A stretch of DNA of 9,465 bases from a bacterium. GTDB taxonomy: Bacteria; Patescibacteriota; Gracilibacteria; Absconditabacterales; Absconditicoccaceae. The translations under genes were made by a program, and so were the position numbers. The notes below the pieces were generated by a model. That model saw nothing but the letters and a program-made list of their open reading frames with translations. It made no database searches and was not told the DNA's origin. Positions 7,500-9,465 of the stretch are shown one piece after another (position 1 is the first letter of the stretch; every line of letters begins with the position of its first letter). The stretch covers positions 1 to 9,465 of the forward strand of contig JAHDCT010000035.1 in the NCBI GenBank assembly GCA_020629735.1. The letters run 5' to 3'.

Positions 7500-7506
7500 T
7501 TCTCTT

Positions 7507-7773
7507 TTAAGCTGGTGCTTTTTGAATAACATCAACCAAGATCCATCTTTTTAACTTACTTCTCGGTCTATCAGCTCTAATTTTCACAACATCACCTTCT
7601 TGAGCTGTCTCAGCCTCATCGTGTACGTAGTACTTTTTATGTCTTACATATCTTTTACGATATAGACGATCAATTTTTACTTGCGGAACTTTGATAACAA
7701 TTGTCTTAGACATTTTAGTGCTAACAACTTTACCGGTGATTTCCTTAATATTTTTACCATCAATAACTGTCAT
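7507..7773 (-). CDS. rpsQ: 30S ribosomal protein S17 (uS17)
   Basis: S17 is a primary 16S rRNA-binding protein with an OB fold. The 88-residue frame has no TGA codon, so it is intact under any code. Family motifs are I-T-G-K-V-V-S-T-K-M-S-K-T-I-V-I-K-V at about residues 12-29, then R-H-K-K-Y-Y-V-H-D-E near 44, E-G-D-V-V-K-I-R-A-D-R-P-R-S-K-L-K-R-W (the usual E-x-R-P-L-S-K-x-K) and a final L-V-D-V-I. ATG 7773 is 38 bases after the rpmC stop, and the upstream sequence lacks a Shine-Dalgarno motif. It closes the S10-type half of the cluster before the 131-base gap. Confidence 0.97.
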   Translation of the reverse strand: MTVIDGKNIKEITGKVVSTKMSKTIVIKVPQVKIDRLYRKRYVRHKKYYVHDEAETAQEGDVVKIRADRPRSKLKRWILVDVIQKAPA

Positions 7774-7811
7774 TACGAATCGAGTAGTAAGTTAAATAAA
7801 TGTTTTTACTT

Positions 7812-8024
7812 CTATGAAGCCTTTGGTTGCTTCGCTAATTGAGATACCGCTGTATTAATTCTAGCAATATTCTTTCTTCCTAAGTTAATTAAGTGAGTTT
7901 GTGAGAGTGCTCTCATGCTATTCTTGATACCATTATCAAATACTTCTTTTCTAATCTTATTTCTTAGCGCAATGAGGTCTTTTAGTGACTTCTTAATAAG
8001 ATCTTTGTGAAATAATTTTTTCAT
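7812..8024 (-). CDS. rpmC: 50S ribosomal protein L29 (uL29)
   Basis: L29 is a small helical hairpin protein at the tunnel exit, next to L23 and the trigger-factor and SRP docking site. The 70-residue product has no TGA codon. It has the family pattern of a helix with K-D-L-I-x-K-S-L-K-D-L, then L-R-N-K-I-R-K-E-V-F-D, and a second helix with L-G-R-K-N-I-A-R-I-N-T-A (usual I-R-x-x-R-R-x-I-A-R-I-x-T). I chose ATG 8024 because M-K-K-L begins the first helix and leaves 25 bases after rplP. An in-frame ATG at 8063 would add 13 residues and overlap rplP by 14 bases. The stop is TAG. The order rplP-rpmC-rpsQ supports the call. Confidence 0.93.
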   Translation of the reverse strand: MKKLFHKDLIKKSLKDLIALRNKIRKEVFDNGIKNSMRALSQTHLINLGRKNIARINTAVSQLAKQPKAS

Positions 8025-8049
8025 TGACTCGAATAAATTGTAAAATTTA

Positions 8050-8472
8050 CTATTTAATTTCACCTCTTCCTACCATAGTTGTTTTTAAAGGAAGCTTATA
8101 TGTAGCTTGTTTGAACACTTCTTTTGCCGTTTCTCTATCAATTCATGAAACTTCAAAGATCATTCTCCCAGGTAATACTCTTACTCTATATGTATCTACA
8201 TCTCATTTACCCTTACCCATCGGCATTTCTAATCACTTCTTTGTGTATGGAAGATCAGTGAACACTCTAAACCAAATCTTACCTACCTTTCTTGTTTTTC
8301 TTACAATCACCTTTCTGGCTGCCTCTAATTGTCTATTTGTTAGGTATCAGCTTGTTACAGCTTTAAGACCTCGATCACCAAAAGCAACTCTGTTACCTCT
8401 GTGTGACTTACCTTTTAGTCTTCATCTAAACTGCTTTCTAAATTTCCATCTATTTGGGGATAGTAACACCAT
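8050..8472 (-). CDS. rplP: 50S ribosomal protein L16 (uL16)
   Basis: L16 is a late-assembling protein near the peptidyl-transferase centre and the A-site tRNA elbow. The frame has 140 residues, the standard length, with 5 TGA codons as Gly. Characteristic parts are M-x-L-x-P-N-R-W-K-F-R-K, K-G-K-S-H-R-G-N, F-G-D-R-G-L-K-A-V (family F-G-x-x-G-L-x-A), T-N-R-Q-L-E-A-A-R, G-K-I-W-F-R-V-F-T-D, and M-P-M-G-K-G-K-G at 83-90, whose last Gly is TGA. TGG encodes Trp in N-R-W-K and K-I-W-F within the same gene, which argues against UGA being Trp here. It follows rpsC by 58 bases. The stop is TAG. Confidence 0.97.
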
Positions 8473-8530
8473 TTTCTAGAATTAGTATAGTAATAAATTA
8501 ATTTCGAACACGGAAGATGTATTCTACTTC

Positions 8531-9196
8531 TTAGATCTTATCCATTGCATTTTGTTTCTTGTTCACCAACATATTTTCTGAAAGACAGATCCATACTTTC
8601 ACACCAAGAACTCAGTACTTTGTAATTGCTGTTGTATAGTGATAATCAATATCAGCTCTCAACGTTTGTAGAGGTATTCTACCATCAGTGAATTTTTCAT
8701 TTCTAGACATATCTGCCCCTCCAAGTCTTCAAGCGATTTGTACTTTTACTCATACAGCTCACTTCTCCATTACTTTTTGAAGAACGCTCTTAGCTACTCT
8801 TCTATATGACATTCTATTTTCAAGTTGCATACAAGCAAACTCAGCCATAATCTTAGCAGACAACTCAGGCGCTTTCACTTCTTTTACAGTTATCTTAAAG
8901 AACCTATTTGTTATTTTATGTAGTTTCTTTTCGAAATCTGCTAGCTTAGCACCTTCTCTCCCAAGAATAGCTGCGGGCTTGGCTGTAAAGATCATTACTT
9001 CTCATTCCTTTTCTGTCTTTCTAATAACCACCTTAGCGATAGCTGCTCTATAGTAGAACTTTTCAATTAGCTTTCTGATTTCTAAGTCTTCAACAAAGAA
9101 ATTTGAAGATTGATTTTTAGAGTGACTATACCATTCACATGGCCATTTTTTCATAAGTCATACTCTAAATCATCTTGGATCTATTTTCTGTCACAT
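8531..9196 (-). CDS. rpsC: 30S ribosomal protein S3 (uS3)
   Basis: S3 lies at the mRNA entry channel and has mRNA helicase activity with S4 and S5. The 221-residue frame is normal in length, with 8 TGA codons as Gly. It starts M-G-Q-K-I-D-P-R-G-F-R-V-G-L, the family M-G-x-K-x-x-P-x-x-x-R-x-G pattern; three of these Gly are TGA, including residue 2. The KH domain has A-K-P-A-A-I-L-G-R-E-G with the GxxG loop G-R-E-G at 79-82; the common form is P-G-x-V-I-G-K-K-G. The C-terminal domain has G-V-K-V-Q-I-A-G-R-L-G-G-A-D-M-S-R-N-E, in which the first Gly of G-R-L-G-G is TGA. A final K-V-W-I follows. It is 33 bases after rplV. Confidence 0.97.
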
Positions 9197-9229
9197 TCGA
9201 GAATAGTAATATATTATAAAAACTCTTAA

Positions 9230-9465
9230 TTATTTCGCACCTAGAATTACTTGCACGTATGATCTATGATGTTCATATTTATGCATTCTTCATCTACCTA
9301 CTGCTCTTACTCTTTTTAACTTAGGCCCTCTTCCAACATGGATAGTCTCAATATAGAGATTATCTTTGTTTAGATTTAGATTATTTTCTGCATTTGCTGT
9401 TGCTGAATTAATAAGCTTTAAGAGTGTTCTTCACGCCTTCTTTGGAAGAAAGGTTAGAAAACGAG
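9230..9465 (-). CDS. rplV: 50S ribosomal protein L22 (uL22), C-terminal part
   Basis: L22 lines the nascent-peptide exit tunnel. The gene is cut by the right edge, leaving 78 complete codons ahead of the TAA at 9230-9232. The visible part has A-x-A-N-A-E-N-N near the middle (family S-A-x-A-N-A-E-x-N), D-N-L-Y-I-E-T-I-H-V-G-R-G-P-K-L-K-R, and R-A-V-G-R-G-R-M-H-K-Y, the tunnel beta-hairpin with the family R-x-x-P-R-A-x-G-R-A-x-x pattern. Two TGA codons encode Gly, one in the G-R-G-R-M hairpin. Upstream S10-cluster genes (rpsS, rplB and so on) are expected just outside the window. Confidence 0.95.

Noticed and set aside
8025..8063. Upstream ATG (8063) for rpmC
   Set aside because: It would overlap rplP by 14 bases and add 13 residues not typical of L29. 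ATG 8024 matches the family start.
8024..8479. A 151-codon plus-strand open frame opposite rplP and rpmC
   Set aside because: It is a shadow of rplP on the other strand. Its translation resembles no family, while the minus strand gives a full, motif-rich L16 with TGA as Gly.
1674..9465. Ribosomal genes as pseudogenes broken by TGA stops
   Set aside because: There are no frameshifts, the lengths are normal, and TGA lies at conserved glycines in many genes at once. Recoding explains all of it.
1..9465. UGA as tryptophan (code 4) or selenocysteine
   Set aside because: Trp would place a bulky residue at invariant glycines such as those in L14 N-S-G-A and VanW G-G-G, and TGG is in normal use. 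Over 100 UGA codons in housekeeping genes rule out selenocysteine.

Overview
The window comes from a bacterium that reads UGA as glycine (genetic code 25). This points to the Absconditabacteria (SR1) or Gracilibacteria (BD1-5) branch of the candidate phyla radiation (CPR). Under the standard code nearly every gene here looks broken by TGA. With TGA read as Gly, 17 collinear open frames appear, all ending in TAA or TAG, with about 110 in-frame TGA codons by hand count. Many sit exactly at invariant glycines of ribosomal proteins, and TGG is still used for Trp. The species cannot be named from the sequence.

Region 1 (1-1629, + strand) holds two genes in the same direction. The first is the C-terminal part of a VanW-family protein that enters from the left edge. 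The second, 57 bases on, is a complete 281-residue MOSC-domain protein of the mARC/YcbX type. They are probably co-transcribed.

Region 2 (1628-1653) is a hairpin with flanking A and T runs. It lies between the converging MOSC and secY genes and can act as a terminator for both.

Region 3 (1674-9465, - strand) is the S10-spc ribosomal-protein cluster. In transcription order, right to left, it reads rplV (cut by the right edge), rpsC, rplP, rpmC, rpsQ, then a 131-base gap with a candidate promoter and hairpin, then rplN, rplX, rplE, rpsN, rpsH, rplF, rplR, rpsE, rplO, secY. The order is the classical bacterial one, except that rpmD (L30) is missing between rpsE and rplO, as is usual in CPR bacteria. 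The cluster stops after secY, with no adk, map, infA or rpmJ. The products build the large- and small-subunit cores and the SecY translocon channel.

The starts of the ribosomal genes have no recognisable Shine-Dalgarno sequence. No stretch longer than 300 bases lacks a gene. I saw no tRNA, rRNA, CRISPR array, insertion sequence or phage gene. I found no clearly new multi-gene system. The points most worth following are the recoding itself, the uneven use of UGA between gene classes, the missing ribosome binding sites and the VanW-MOSC pair.
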